64,000 nucleotides of DNA from NCBI RefSeq assembly GCF_026343945.1, contig NZ_JAPKNJ010000001.1:496001-560000 (forward strand), given 5' to 3'. Below, one piece after another: positions 53,363 to 62,353 of this stretch. This stretch comes from Kaistia algarum (lineage in GTDB: Bacteria > Pseudomonadota > Alphaproteobacteria > Rhizobiales > Kaistiaceae). The notes under the pieces were generated by a model. That model was not told the origin of the DNA. It made no database searches and worked only from the letters and a program-made list of their open reading frames with translations. The translations under genes were made by a program, and so were the position numbers. The first letter of the stretch is position 1. Each line of letters begins with the position of its first letter.

Positions 53363-54436
53363 CTATCCAGTTGTTTTGGGTGAGATTTTTGAATCCGAGC
53401 CGGCAAACCCGCCGTTCGGAGGCGCGGCCACGAAGCGCCGCAGCATGGTCTCGATGAGGGCTGCGAGCCTTCGTTCATCCTCGAACGCCATGCCGACCTC
53501 GAAGATCTCGGTCCTCTGCCGCAGCAAGGCCGCCGAACCTTTGGCCGACGACAGCCGGGCATAGTCCTTGGTCGTGGTGATCAGACGCAGCCCCTCGCGC
53601 TCGGCCCGCGAGAGAAGCTTCTGCGCCTCCTCCTCGGCAAGGACATGATGGTCCGGAAAGGCGCGAACCTCCCGGATCGGCGCGCCGGCATGATCGAGCG
53701 TGTTGAAGAATTTTTCCGGCCGGCCGATCCCCGCAAAGGCGAGAAAAGGCGGGCCGTCCCAATCGCGATGGGCCAGCGGCTGCAACCTCGCCCGCAATAT
53801 CGGCCTCCCGGCCCGCGCCAGCCGGCGTAGAACGTGGTCGCCGGCCTTGCCGGGACCAACGATGATCGCCGCGTCGGTGCGCGCAATCTGGGTACGGAGG
53901 GCTACGCGGAGCGGCCCGGCCGGCAAGACCAGACCATTGCCGATGCCGGTCGCGCCATCGACGACGACGATCCGCAAATCCTTGTAAAGCGACGGATTCT
54001 GGAAGCCGTCATCCATGATGATGAAGTCGGCGCCGGCCTCCGCGAGCAGCGGCAGACCCTTCGGCCGGTCGGGCGAAACCACCACTGGCCCGAGTTCGGC
54101 CAGGAGCAGCGCCTCGTCGCCGACCTCGGCGGCGCCATGCCGGAGCGGATCGACGAGAACCGGGGTTGGGACCTTGCCGCCATAGCCCCGCGTCAGGAAG
54201 CCGGGGCGCCGGCCGAGAGCGATCGCGATGCGCGCCACCGCCAGCGCGGTCGGCGTCTTGCCGGCACCGCCGACGACATAATTGCCGATGCAGACCACCG
54301 GCACCTCGGCGCGCGCTACGGGCGGCCGCCGCATCCGCGCGCCCGATAGTGCGCCATAGACGAGGGAAAACGGCGAAAGCAGCAACGCAATCGCCGAAGC
54401 GCGGGGGCGCCACCAGAAATGCGGCGGGGCGATCAC
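53363..54436 (-). CDS. lpxK: tetraacyldisaccharide 4'-kinase
   Basis: 357 residues. Phosphorylates the lipid A precursor at the 4' position at the inner membrane. The P-loop is NYVVGGAGKTPTALAVA, with the start MIAPPHFWWRPRASAIALLLSPFSLVYGAL forming the membrane-associated helix. Later FAGIGRPEKFFNTLDHAGA and TTKDYARL are characteristic. Starts overlapping waaA's stop by 4 bases. Confidence 0.95.
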   Translation of the reverse strand: MIAPPHFWWRPRASAIALLLSPFSLVYGALSGARMRRPPVARAEVPVVCIGNYVVGGAGKTPTALAVARIAIALGRRPGFLTRGYGGKVPTPVLVDPLRHGAAEVGDEALLLAELGPVVVSPDRPKGLPLLAEAGADFIIMDDGFQNPSLYKDLRIVVVDGATGIGNGLVLPAGPLRVALRTQIARTDAAIIVGPGKAGDHVLRRLARAGRPILRARLQPLAHRDWDGPPFLAFAGIGRPEKFFNTLDHAGAPIREVRAFPDHHVLAEEEAQKLLSRAEREGLRLITTTKDYARLSSAKGSAALLRQRTEIFEVGMAFEDERRLAALIETMLRRFVAAPPNGGFAGSDSKISPKTTG

Positions 54437-55749
54437 GCTCGCGGCCCTCCGGGCTGGCCGGCCCGCGCTGCCAGCGGCTTGAGATACGGCCCCAGCGCCT
54501 CGATGGTGGCCTCCAGGGCACCGGCAAAGGGCGCCAGCGAAGCGGCGGCGCGGCGTGCCTGCTGCGTCGCGTCCGATGGGCTGGCCAACAGCGTTTCGAC
54601 GGCCGCGGCAAGGCCCGTTGCGTCGGCGATCGCGCCTGTGCCGGTGCCGCGATCGAGGGCGGCATAGATCTCGGCGGCATTCTGGACATGCGGGCCATGA
54701 AGGATCGCCGTATCGAGCAAGGCCGCCTCGATCGGATTGTGACCGCCGACCGGAACCAACGTGCCACCGATCAGGGCTACCGGGGCGGCGCGATAAAAGA
54801 GGCCCAGTTCGCCAAGCGTATCGGCGATATAGAGATCGGTCGTCGGCGTTACGGCTTCGCCTTGGCTGCGCAAAGCGACCGAGTATCCCGCCGCGACCAA
54901 CGCATCGCGCAGCGCCGGCCCGCGCACGGGGTGGCGTGGCACGATGACGGTGAGAAGCGCCGGGCGACCGGCCCGTGCCTGGCGGTGCGCTTCCGCGACG
55001 ATGGTTTCCTCGCCCTCATGCGTGCTGGCGGCAACGAAGATCTCGCGGCCCGCAGCCATGACGACAAAGGCCTCGAGCTTCTGCGGCTCGACTCCGGGCG
55101 CAGGGACATCGAACTTCAGATTGCCGACCGAGCGAGCCTTGTGAAGACCGAGCGCCCGGAGCCGTTCGGCATCGCCTTCCGACTGCGCGAGCGCCATCTC
55201 GACACTGCCGAACAGCGGACGGGTCGCGGCGCCGAAGCTCTGCCAGCGGCCGAAAGACCGCGGCGACATGCGGGCATTGATACGGATCTCCGGAATGCCG
55301 CGGGCCGAGAGGCGCGCCATCATGGTCGGCCAGAGTTCGGATTCCACGAACAGAGCGAGACCGGGTTTCCAATTATCGAGAAAGCGATCGACATAGGGCA
55401 CGATGTCGAGCGGCGCATATTGATGAAACGCGCCGCGCGGCAGGCCCGCGGCGGCGATCGCCGCGCTCGTCACCGTGACGGTGGTCACCAGAACGGTTAC
55501 CCCCTCGCCGACGATGCGCCGCACCAGCGGCAGCACAGCATTCGTCTCGCCAACACTGGCGGCGTGGACCCACACGAGCGGGCCATCGGGTCGCTGCCGC
55601 GATGCATAGCCATAGCGCTCGCGGCGGCGTGCCGGATCCTCCTTGCCCTTGCCCGTCCGGTAGGAGAGCAGCATGGGGATGAAGGGCATCAGCGCGCGGC
55701 CCGCGAGGCCATAGGCCGTCAGCAGCGGGCTGCGCAGCCGATCAGTCAT
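54433..55749 (-). CDS. waaA: 3-deoxy-D-manno-octulosonic acid transferase
   Basis: 438 residues. Transfers Kdo from CMP-Kdo to lipid IVA; N-terminal membrane helix then a GT-B fold. Signatures: LVWVHAASVGETNAVLPLVR (start of the acceptor domain), ALFVESELWPTMM, and C-terminal GGTLVPVGGHNPIEAALLD. Overlaps lpxK (4 bases) and the DUF374 gene (8 bases), so the block is a lipid A/Kdo operon. Confidence 0.96.
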   Translation of the reverse strand: MTDRLRSPLLTAYGLAGRALMPFIPMLLSYRTGKGKEDPARRRERYGYASRQRPDGPLVWVHAASVGETNAVLPLVRRIVGEGVTVLVTTVTVTSAAIAAAGLPRGAFHQYAPLDIVPYVDRFLDNWKPGLALFVESELWPTMMARLSARGIPEIRINARMSPRSFGRWQSFGAATRPLFGSVEMALAQSEGDAERLRALGLHKARSVGNLKFDVPAPGVEPQKLEAFVVMAAGREIFVAASTHEGEETIVAEAHRQARAGRPALLTVIVPRHPVRGPALRDALVAAGYSVALRSQGEAVTPTTDLYIADTLGELGLFYRAAPVALIGGTLVPVGGHNPIEAALLDTAILHGPHVQNAAEIYAALDRGTGTGAIADATGLAAAVETLLASPSDATQQARRAAASLAPFAGALEATIEALGPYLKPLAARAGQPGGPRA

Positions 55750-56476
55750 CTTTCAGGCCGATGCGCTCATAGGCGATGGCATTGACGCGATTGAGTTCGT
55801 CCTCCAGTTCGCGCCGCTTGGCCTCCCGCGTCTCGTCGTCGGCGCCGGCCGGCACGAAGATCGGGTTGCCGAAGATGCAGGCGCCGCGGCTGAACGGCAG
55901 ATTGAACGTCGTGCGGTCCCAATTGGAAAGACGGATGCGGCGGCTCGTCGCCAGCGCGACCGGGAGGATGGGGCGACCGGAATTCTGGGCGAGCATGATG
56001 ATGCCAAGGCCCGCACGCCGCGACTGCATATTGGAGAGGTCTGCCGTCATCGCGACCGTCGTCCCCTCGGCGAGGGCTGCCTTCATCTCCAGGAAGCCGC
56101 GAAGGCCGCCCTTTTCGATGACGCGACTGGGATCGCGCGCCGCCGACGCCCTGATCGTGCCAAAGCCGAATTTCTCCGCCACGATCGCGTTGATCTCGCC
56201 GTCCCGATGGCGCGAGACCATCACCTTCAGGTCGATCCCCTTGTTGGGGACGAACGGAGCCATGAGGTGCTGGCCGTGCCACATCGTCATGATGCCGGGC
56301 AGGACGTCGCCAAAGGCCTTGGCGACGCTTTCGGGCTCGAACACGATGCGGCTGGTCGAGCGAACCAGACGCAGATAGCCGACCGCGGAGAGGCCTACGA
56401 ACCGGATTACCCGGTCGGAGTTACCAAGCCGCTTCAGGAGATCCTTGATTCTCCGAGGCTTCTTCACATTCGTCAC
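55742..56476 (-). CDS. DUF374 lysophospholipid acyltransferase family protein
   Basis: 244 residues. The DUF374 group of acyltransferase-like proteins: TMWHGQHLMAPFV (WHG in place of HxxxxD), MVSRHRDGEINAIVAEKFGFGTIRAS, and VAMTADLSNMQSRRAGLGIIMLAQNSGRPILPVALA. From its place in the waaA-lpxK operon it may act in lipid A acylation. Membrane-associated. Start overlaps no other; its end overlaps waaA by 8 bases. Confidence 0.88.
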   Translation of the reverse strand: MTNVKKPRRIKDLLKRLGNSDRVIRFVGLSAVGYLRLVRSTSRIVFEPESVAKAFGDVLPGIMTMWHGQHLMAPFVPNKGIDLKVMVSRHRDGEINAIVAEKFGFGTIRASAARDPSRVIEKGGLRGFLEMKAALAEGTTVAMTADLSNMQSRRAGLGIIMLAQNSGRPILPVALATSRRIRLSNWDRTTFNLPFSRGACIFGNPIFVPAGADDETREAKRRELEDELNRVNAIAYERIGLKDD

Positions 56477-56540
56477 GATCGATCGTCATTCCCGTCATCT
56501 TCGCCACATTCCCGGCGAAGCCCGCCGGAATCCGCGTTCG

Positions 56541-56780
56541 TCATGCGGCCGGCGTTGCGTCCGGATCGAGCAGGCGGTGAAGGTGAACGATGAAGTAGCG
56601 CGTCTGCGCGTGGTCGACGGTGCCCTGTGCCTTCGTCTTCCAGGCGTCGTAGGCGGTCTTGTAGTCCGGATAGATCCCGACAATGTCGAGCGCGGACAGA
56701 TCCGCGAATTCCGCCGAACCAACGGCGCTGAGCTCGCCGCCGAACACCAGATGCAGCAATTGCTTCTTCGCTTCAGCCAA
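56541..56780 (-). CDS. DUF4170 family protein
   Basis: 79 residues. MAEAKKQLLHLVFGGELSAVGSAEFADLSALDIVGIYPDYKTAYDAWKTKAQGTVDHAQTRYFIVHLHRLLDP, abbreviated here as a start LLHLVFGGEL, middle IVGIYPDYKTAYDAWK and end YFIVHLHRLLDP; all are typical of this small Hyphomicrobiales family. Function unknown, always near cysQ and waaA-type genes from memory. Follows cysQ by 18 bases. Confidence 0.88.
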   Translation of the reverse strand: MAEAKKQLLHLVFGGELSAVGSAEFADLSALDIVGIYPDYKTAYDAWKTKAQGTVDHAQTRYFIVHLHRLLDPDATPAA

Positions 56781-56798
56781 TCTTCGGCCCCTTCTTCG

Positions 56799-57647
56799 CT
56801 AGCCGTTCCCGCCACTGGAGGCGATGGCCGACCGCTCGTCGCACCAACGCTTCTCGGCCGCTGCCACGACCGGCCCGGCTGCCGCAACCAGCGCGCTCGT
56901 TCCGGCAATCAAGGCGGGGTGCCGGAGTTCGGTCCGATTGTAGCGGATCGCCCCGCCCATTGCAGCGCACAACGTTCCGCCAGCTTCGTGCACCAAAAGG
57001 TCGGCTGCCGCAAGATCCCAGTCATTGGCGTTGGGAGTTGCCGTCGCTATGTCGATCCGTCCCGCTGCGACCAGCGCGATGCGGTAGGCGAGCGAGGGCG
57101 TGACACGCCGATCGGCGACGTCGATCCCTGCCCCGGCCAGCGCCCGCATATAGCGGGCGGGACCCGCAAAGCGCAGATGGCTTCGATCCGCCTCGGCAAC
57201 GAAGAGCCGAGCCCCATTCAGGAGCGCCCCACAGCCGGCCGTCGCCTCGAACCATTCTTCCCGGGCCGGAACCGCGAGCGCCGCAGCCACGGGCACGCCG
57301 TCCTCGACGATCGCCACGGAGACGCACCAATCGGCATTGCCCTCGATGAAGCCGCGCGTCCCGTCAATCGGATCGACGACGAAAACGCGCCGCTTCGCAA
57401 GGCGCTCCGGCGTGTCGGTCGTCTCTTCGGAAAGCCAGCCATAGTCGGGTCGCGCCGACCGGAGGCGTTCGAACAGGAAGCGATCCGCTTCGATATCGGC
57501 TTCCGTTACCGGGGAATCGCCGCGTTTCATCCAGGCCTTTGGCGACCGGCGAAAATAGCCGAGCGCGATCTCCCCAGCGGCTCGCGCCGCGTCCACCACA
57601 AGGGCAAGATCGGCTTGGCGATCCTCGGACGGCTCAGGAACCGGCAA
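56799..57647 (-). CDS. cysQ: 3'(2'),5'-bisphosphate nucleotidase
   Basis: 282 residues of the inositol-monophosphatase superfamily. Metal site: SEETTD, DPIDGTRGF (family DPIDGT) and NDWDLAAADLLVHEAGG. CysQ degrades PAP from sulfate assimilation; the start MPVPEPSEDRQADLALVVDAARAAGE fits. The start is TTG at 57647 with GAGGG upstream; no in-frame ATG exists near. The 14-base overlap with pmbA suggests coupling. Confidence 0.9.
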   Translation of the reverse strand: MPVPEPSEDRQADLALVVDAARAAGEIALGYFRRSPKAWMKRGDSPVTEADIEADRFLFERLRSARPDYGWLSEETTDTPERLAKRRVFVVDPIDGTRGFIEGNADWCVSVAIVEDGVPVAAALAVPAREEWFEATAGCGALLNGARLFVAEADRSHLRFAGPARYMRALAGAGIDVADRRVTPSLAYRIALVAAGRIDIATATPNANDWDLAAADLLVHEAGGTLCAAMGGAIRYNRTELRHPALIAGTSALVAAAGPVVAAAEKRWCDERSAIASSGGNG

Positions 57648-58971
57648 TCATCAATCCCTCGATCGCCAGCGTCGGCGAATTGACCGAATGTCGATATTCC
57701 AGATCGTCAGCCGCGACGAGCCGAGCAAACATGTCGCGCAGATTGCCCGCGATGGTGATTTCCGAGACAGGTTCGGCGAGTTCCCCGTTCACGATGCGAT
57801 AGCCGCCGGCGCCGCGGCTGTAGTCGCCCGTGACGCCGTTCACGCCGTGGCCGATCAACTCCGTCACATAGAGCCCGTCACCGACCTGCGCCAACAGCGC
57901 GTCACGACTGATCGAGCCGGGCAGAAGGGTCAGATTCGTCGCATGCGGGCTGCCGCCGCCGCCCGAGCCGCGACCATTGGTCGAGAGTCCGAGTTCCCGC
58001 GCCGTCGCACTGTCGAGAAGCCAGTCCTGCAATATGCCGTCACGCACGAGATCGATCGCCTCGGACGCCACGCCCTCGCCGTCGAAGGGCCGGGACGCCG
58101 GACCCCGGATGCGGCGCGGATCATCGGTGATGCGGATCTGCGGAGAGAAAACGGCCTCACCACGTGAGTTGCGCAGGAAGCTCGTCTTGCGCACGATCGC
58201 CGAAGCGTTGATCGCTCCCGCGAAATGGCCAAGGAGGCTGGATGCGACGCGGGGATCGAAGACCACGGTCGCCTTGCCCGTCGGCATGCGCGAGGGCCGC
58301 AGCCGCCGGACGGCACGCTCGGCGGCCAGGCGTCCGATATCTTCCGGTGAGCGGAGGTCCGCGCCATAGACCTTGGAATCACTGTCGTAATCCCGCTCCA
58401 TCGCCGTCCCCTCGCCCGCGATCGCGGTGGTCGAGACGCCGGAGCGGGAGAGCAAATAGGAGCCGGAAAACCCATGCGAGGTCGCGATCAAAGCCCCGGT
58501 CAAAGACCAGCCGGCGGAAGCGCCGCCGGACTTCGCGATACCGGGAACGGCGAGTGCCGCCGCCTCGGCGCGGCGGGCACGCTCCGCAAGCTCGGCGGCA
58601 TCGGGTATCGCCGGATCGAGAAGATCGAGATCGGGCCAGGAGGTGGCGAGCCGGTCCTGCGGCGCCAGGCCGGCGAACGGATCCTCCGGCGCCACCCGGG
58701 CCATCGCCACGGCGCGGACTGCCAATTCATCGGCCGCGGCGACCGTGTTGGTCGAGACGCTCGCATGGCGCTTGCCGACGAAGACGCGCAGCGAGACATC
58801 GTCGCTTTCGGAACGGGTCGATTCGTCCACGGCACCGTGCCGGACATCGACCGAAAAGCCGATACGGCGCACGGCAAAGGCATCCGCGGCATCGGCGCCG
58901 GCCCGCCGCGCGGCCGCGACGAGTTCGGCGGCACGGGCGACGAGCAAAGTCTGGTCGGGCAACACGGTCAT
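57634..58971 (-). CDS. pmbA: TldD/PmbA family protein, TldE subunit
   Basis: 445 residues. Second member of the TldD/TldE pair; lacks the HExxxH of TldD (the corresponding place reads LLGHFAGAINASAI), as expected for the non-metal subunit. C-terminal GHGVNGVTGDYSRGAGGYRIVNGELAEPVSEITIAGNL is typical PmbA. Start at 58971 is set by GGAGAATGCC upstream. It heads the operon pmbA-cysQ-DUF4170-DUF374-waaA-lpxK. Confidence 0.94.
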   Translation of the reverse strand: MTVLPDQTLLVARAAELVAAARRAGADAADAFAVRRIGFSVDVRHGAVDESTRSESDDVSLRVFVGKRHASVSTNTVAAADELAVRAVAMARVAPEDPFAGLAPQDRLATSWPDLDLLDPAIPDAAELAERARRAEAAALAVPGIAKSGGASAGWSLTGALIATSHGFSGSYLLSRSGVSTTAIAGEGTAMERDYDSDSKVYGADLRSPEDIGRLAAERAVRRLRPSRMPTGKATVVFDPRVASSLLGHFAGAINASAIVRKTSFLRNSRGEAVFSPQIRITDDPRRIRGPASRPFDGEGVASEAIDLVRDGILQDWLLDSATARELGLSTNGRGSGGGGSPHATNLTLLPGSISRDALLAQVGDGLYVTELIGHGVNGVTGDYSRGAGGYRIVNGELAEPVSEITIAGNLRDMFARLVAADDLEYRHSVNSPTLAIEGLMIAGS

Positions 58972-59186
58972 GGCATTCTCCTTGGCCCCTTGTGTAGGCA
59001 TCGATGCGGGCCGTAACAAGTGTGGTGGAACCCGCCGGACGCGCCCACGCCTCTGCCGCCGCAATGCGACTGCCATTCGTCGCGAAACATGCCTACATTC
59101 CGAATCGACCGGCCGACGGCCCGCCGCTTGCATTCTTTTCCAGACCGGCCCGTTTTCGCCGCGCTCCTCAGCTTACGGAGTTTCCC

Positions 59187-60998
59187 ATGGCCGCCGAGCC
59201 AGGCACCGATCTCGCGCAACTGGTTGCCCTGCTAGGGGCCGGCGTCGTCGCGGTCCCAATCTTCAAGAAGCTCGGCCTCGGCGCCGTTCTGGGCTATCTC
59301 TGCGCCGGCCTCGTGATCGGTCCATTCGGTTTCGGCCTCTTCACCGACCCGCAGGCAATCCTGCATGTCGCCGAGCTCGGCGTCGTCATGTTCCTGTTCG
59401 TGATCGGGCTGGAGATGCGACCGTCGAGGCTCTGGGGCCTCCGGCGCGAGATCTTCGGACTCGGCCTCGCCCAGGTCGTCCTGTGCGGTGCCATATTGAT
59501 GGGGGCCGGCGTGCTGGTCGGGTTGCCGCCGATCGTCGCCTTCGTCGCCGGCATGGGCTTCGTGCTCACCTCGACCGCGACCGTGATGCAACTGCTCGAC
59601 GAGCGCGGCGAGACCACGTCACCGGCCGGGCAGCGCATCGTCTCGATCCTGCTGCTGGAAGACCTCGCCATCGTCCCATTGCTCGCCGTCGTGGCGCTGT
59701 TCGGCAACGACCCCGGCGCCGCGCATGAATCGCGTTGGGTGGCTATCGCAACCGCCGCCGGCGTCGTCGCGGCCTTGCTGGCCGCAGGCCGCTGGCTGCT
59801 CAATCCGATGTTCCGCATCCTCGCCAGAGCCAATGCCCGCGAGGTGATGACGGCGGCCGCGCTGCTGGTGGTTCTCGGTGCCGCCTATGTGATGCAGCTC
59901 GGTGGTCTCTCCATGGCGCTCGGCGCCTTCCTGGCGGGCGTGCTGCTTTCCGAATCGAGCTTCCGGCACCAGCTCGAAGCCGATATCGAACCGTTCCGCG
60001 GCATCCTGCTCGGTCTCTTCTTCCTCGGCGTCGGCATGTCGCTCAACCTCTCGGTGATCGCCGCGCAATGGCCACTGATCCTGGGCGCCGTCATCGGCTA
60101 TATGGTACTGAAGGGCGTCGGTATTTTTGCCGTCGCCCGGCTTTTCAAGGCGTCCAGTCGGGAGGCTTTGACGCGGACAGCGATGATGGCGCAGGGCGGC
60201 GAGTTCGCCTTTGTCCTTTACGCCGCGGCAACTTCGGCCGGCATTCTCGACGGCAACGCCAATGCCGTGCTGACGGCAACCGTGATCATCTCCATGGCAC
60301 TGACGCCGCTCGTCGTCGCCGCGATCCGCCTGATACCGGAGCCGAAGCCGTCTCTGGACGGGCTCGACGTCGCGGACGGGCTCGAAGCGAGCGTGTTGAT
60401 GATCGGCTTCGGCCGCTTCGGTCAGATCGCCGCGCAGTTCCTGCTATCCGAAGGCATCGACGTGACGGCGATCGATTCGGATCCGGACATGGTGCGCAGC
60501 GCGGCTCGATTCGGCTTCAAGGTTTATTATGGCGACGGCGCGCGGCTGGACGTGCTGCGCGCGGCCGGGATCGGCAGCGCCCGACTGGTGGTGGTTTGCA
60601 CCGACAAGCGCGAAAACACCGACCGCATCGTCGAACTGATCCGGTCCGAATATCCGCTGACGACGCTCTATGTCCGCTCCTATGACCGCCAGCATACCTT
60701 GAAGCTGCGCGCGCAAGGCGTCGACTTCGAGATGCGCGAAACCTTCGAATCGGCCTTCGCCTTCGGCATGAAGTCGCTGGAGGAGCTCGGCTACGATGCC
60801 GAGCGGATTGCCGAAATCTCGGAGGATCTTCGTGCCCGCGAGGCGAACCGCCTGGCTATCCAGATGGCCGGCGGCCGGATCTCCTACACCGATGCCATCA
60901 CGGGCAAGCTGAAGCCGGAGCCGCTCACGGTTCCCAAGCGGCAGGCGAAGGCGCTCAACGAGGAAGCCAAGCAGGCGACAGCCGAAGCGGCAGAGTGA
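59187..60998 (+). CDS. CPA2 family cation:proton antiporter (Kef/YbaL type)
   Basis: 603 residues. About 12 membrane helices (GLGAVLGYLCAGLVIGPFGFG, AELGVVMFLFVIGLEM, STATVMQLL) followed by a RCK/TrkA-N nucleotide-binding domain (VLMIGFGRFGQIAAQFLLSEGIDVTAIDSD). Charged tail at the end. It should be a potassium efflux antiporter, possibly gated by glutathione conjugates or nucleotides. Divergent from pmbA with about 215 bases between. Start at 59187 follows CGGAG. Confidence 0.9.
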   Translation: MAAEPGTDLAQLVALLGAGVVAVPIFKKLGLGAVLGYLCAGLVIGPFGFGLFTDPQAILHVAELGVVMFLFVIGLEMRPSRLWGLRREIFGLGLAQVVLCGAILMGAGVLVGLPPIVAFVAGMGFVLTSTATVMQLLDERGETTSPAGQRIVSILLLEDLAIVPLLAVVALFGNDPGAAHESRWVAIATAAGVVAALLAAGRWLLNPMFRILARANAREVMTAAALLVVLGAAYVMQLGGLSMALGAFLAGVLLSESSFRHQLEADIEPFRGILLGLFFLGVGMSLNLSVIAAQWPLILGAVIGYMVLKGVGIFAVARLFKASSREALTRTAMMAQGGEFAFVLYAAATSAGILDGNANAVLTATVIISMALTPLVVAAIRLIPEPKPSLDGLDVADGLEASVLMIGFGRFGQIAAQFLLSEGIDVTAIDSDPDMVRSAARFGFKVYYGDGARLDVLRAAGIGSARLVVVCTDKRENTDRIVELIRSEYPLTTLYVRSYDRQHTLKLRAQGVDFEMRETFESAFAFGMKSLEELGYDAERIAEISEDLRAREANRLAIQMAGGRISYTDAITGKLKPEPLTVPKRQAKALNEEAKQATAEAAE

Positions 60999-62336
60999 TC
61001 ACGATTTCGGTGATGCCTCAGCCTTCTTCGGACCGACCAACACGAGCATGTCTGTACCATTGGCGAACAGCCGCTTGGCCACACGCTTTGCGTCTTCCAG
61101 CGTAACGGCCGAGATCATGTCGTTGCGCTTCTCGACATAATCGATGCCGAGATTGTCGATCTGGATGGAGAGAAGCTGGCGCGCGATCTTGGCCGAGGAA
61201 TCGAAGCGCAGCGCATAGGAGCCGGTCAAATAGCTCTTGGCCTTGGCAAGTTCGTCGGCGGTCGGTCCGTCCTCGGCGAACTTCTTCACCTGATCGCGGA
61301 TGATCCCGACCGTCTCTTCGGCCCGGTCCGCCCGCGTCGCCGTACCGCCCGCGACCGCGCTCGAATGGGCCAGCGGCACCAGCGTCGAGGAAACCGAATA
61401 GGCGAGGCCGCGCTTTTCGCGGATTTCGGAATAGAGCCGCGACGAGAAGGAACCCCCACCCAAAATGTGGTTGACGACATAGGCCGCCATGAAATCCGGA
61501 TCATGGCGGGGAATGCCCGGACCGCCAAATCGGACCAGCGTCTGCGGATTGGGCATGTCGATATGCACATCGCCACCGGCAGGCACGACGTCGGCCACCG
61601 GTGTCAGGACGGCCTTCGCCGCCAGCCCGCCGAAGACGCTGTCCAGAACCTTGCCGGCGCTTGCCGCATCGATAGCGCCCACCAGGACGACATGCAGCCG
61701 ATCACGGGCAAAAACACGCTCGCGATAGGTCTTCAAATCGGCAACCGTGATCGCCTTGACGCTCGCCTCGGTACCGTCGACCGGCTGGCCATAGGGGTGG
61801 CCGGGGAAGGCGGCGGCGCAGATGGCCTCCATGGCCACGGATTCAGGGTCCTTCGCGGATTGGCGGATATTGCTCTCAAGCTGGGCACGGATGCGCGCAA
61901 CCGGCTCCGCGTCGAAGCGCGGCGACTGCAGCGCCAGCGCGAGCAGGCTGAAGCCCTCATCGCGATCCTCGGCGAGCATACGCAGCGTGCCGAAGAAATC
62001 ATCGCGGCCGGCGTCGAAGGAAATCTGGATCGACTTCTCATCGAGCGCGGCTTGGAACGACTTGCTGTCCAGATCGCCCGCCCCTTCGTCGAGCAGGCCC
62101 GAGAGCATGTTGGCGACACCGGGCTTGCCCGCCGGATCCTGCGCCGCGCCGCCCTCGAAAGCGAAGTTCATGGCGACGATCGGAACCGCATAGTCCTCGA
62201 CCAGCCAGGCTTCAATGCCGCCGGGACTGACGACATTCTGAATCCGCGTCGCCTGGGCGGCGGACACCATGACGAGAAGGCCGGCAACCGCGAGCAGCGG
62301 CCGGGCGATGCCGAAACGATTGAAGCGCAAGGCCAT
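60999..62336 (-). CDS. M16 peptidase, inactive subunit
   Basis: 445 residues with signal peptide (cut near AQATRIQ, residue ~31). It keeps the M16 fold (VLVGAIDAASAGKVLDSVFG, GGGSFSSRLYSEIREKRGLAYSVS, an R/Y pair typical of the partner subunit) but where the active subunit has HFLEH it reads GVANMLSGLLDEGA. It thus likely works as a heterodimer with the next gene. Stop abuts the antiporter's end. Confidence 0.9.
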   Translation of the reverse strand: MALRFNRFGIARPLLAVAGLLVMVSAAQATRIQNVVSPGGIEAWLVEDYAVPIVAMNFAFEGGAAQDPAGKPGVANMLSGLLDEGAGDLDSKSFQAALDEKSIQISFDAGRDDFFGTLRMLAEDRDEGFSLLALALQSPRFDAEPVARIRAQLESNIRQSAKDPESVAMEAICAAAFPGHPYGQPVDGTEASVKAITVADLKTYRERVFARDRLHVVLVGAIDAASAGKVLDSVFGGLAAKAVLTPVADVVPAGGDVHIDMPNPQTLVRFGGPGIPRHDPDFMAAYVVNHILGGGSFSSRLYSEIREKRGLAYSVSSTLVPLAHSSAVAGGTATRADRAEETVGIIRDQVKKFAEDGPTADELAKAKSYLTGSYALRFDSSAKIARQLLSIQIDNLGIDYVEKRNDMISAVTLEDAKRVAKRLFANGTDMLVLVGPKKAEASPKS

Positions 62337-62353
62337 CTTCCTCTTCTCTGGAA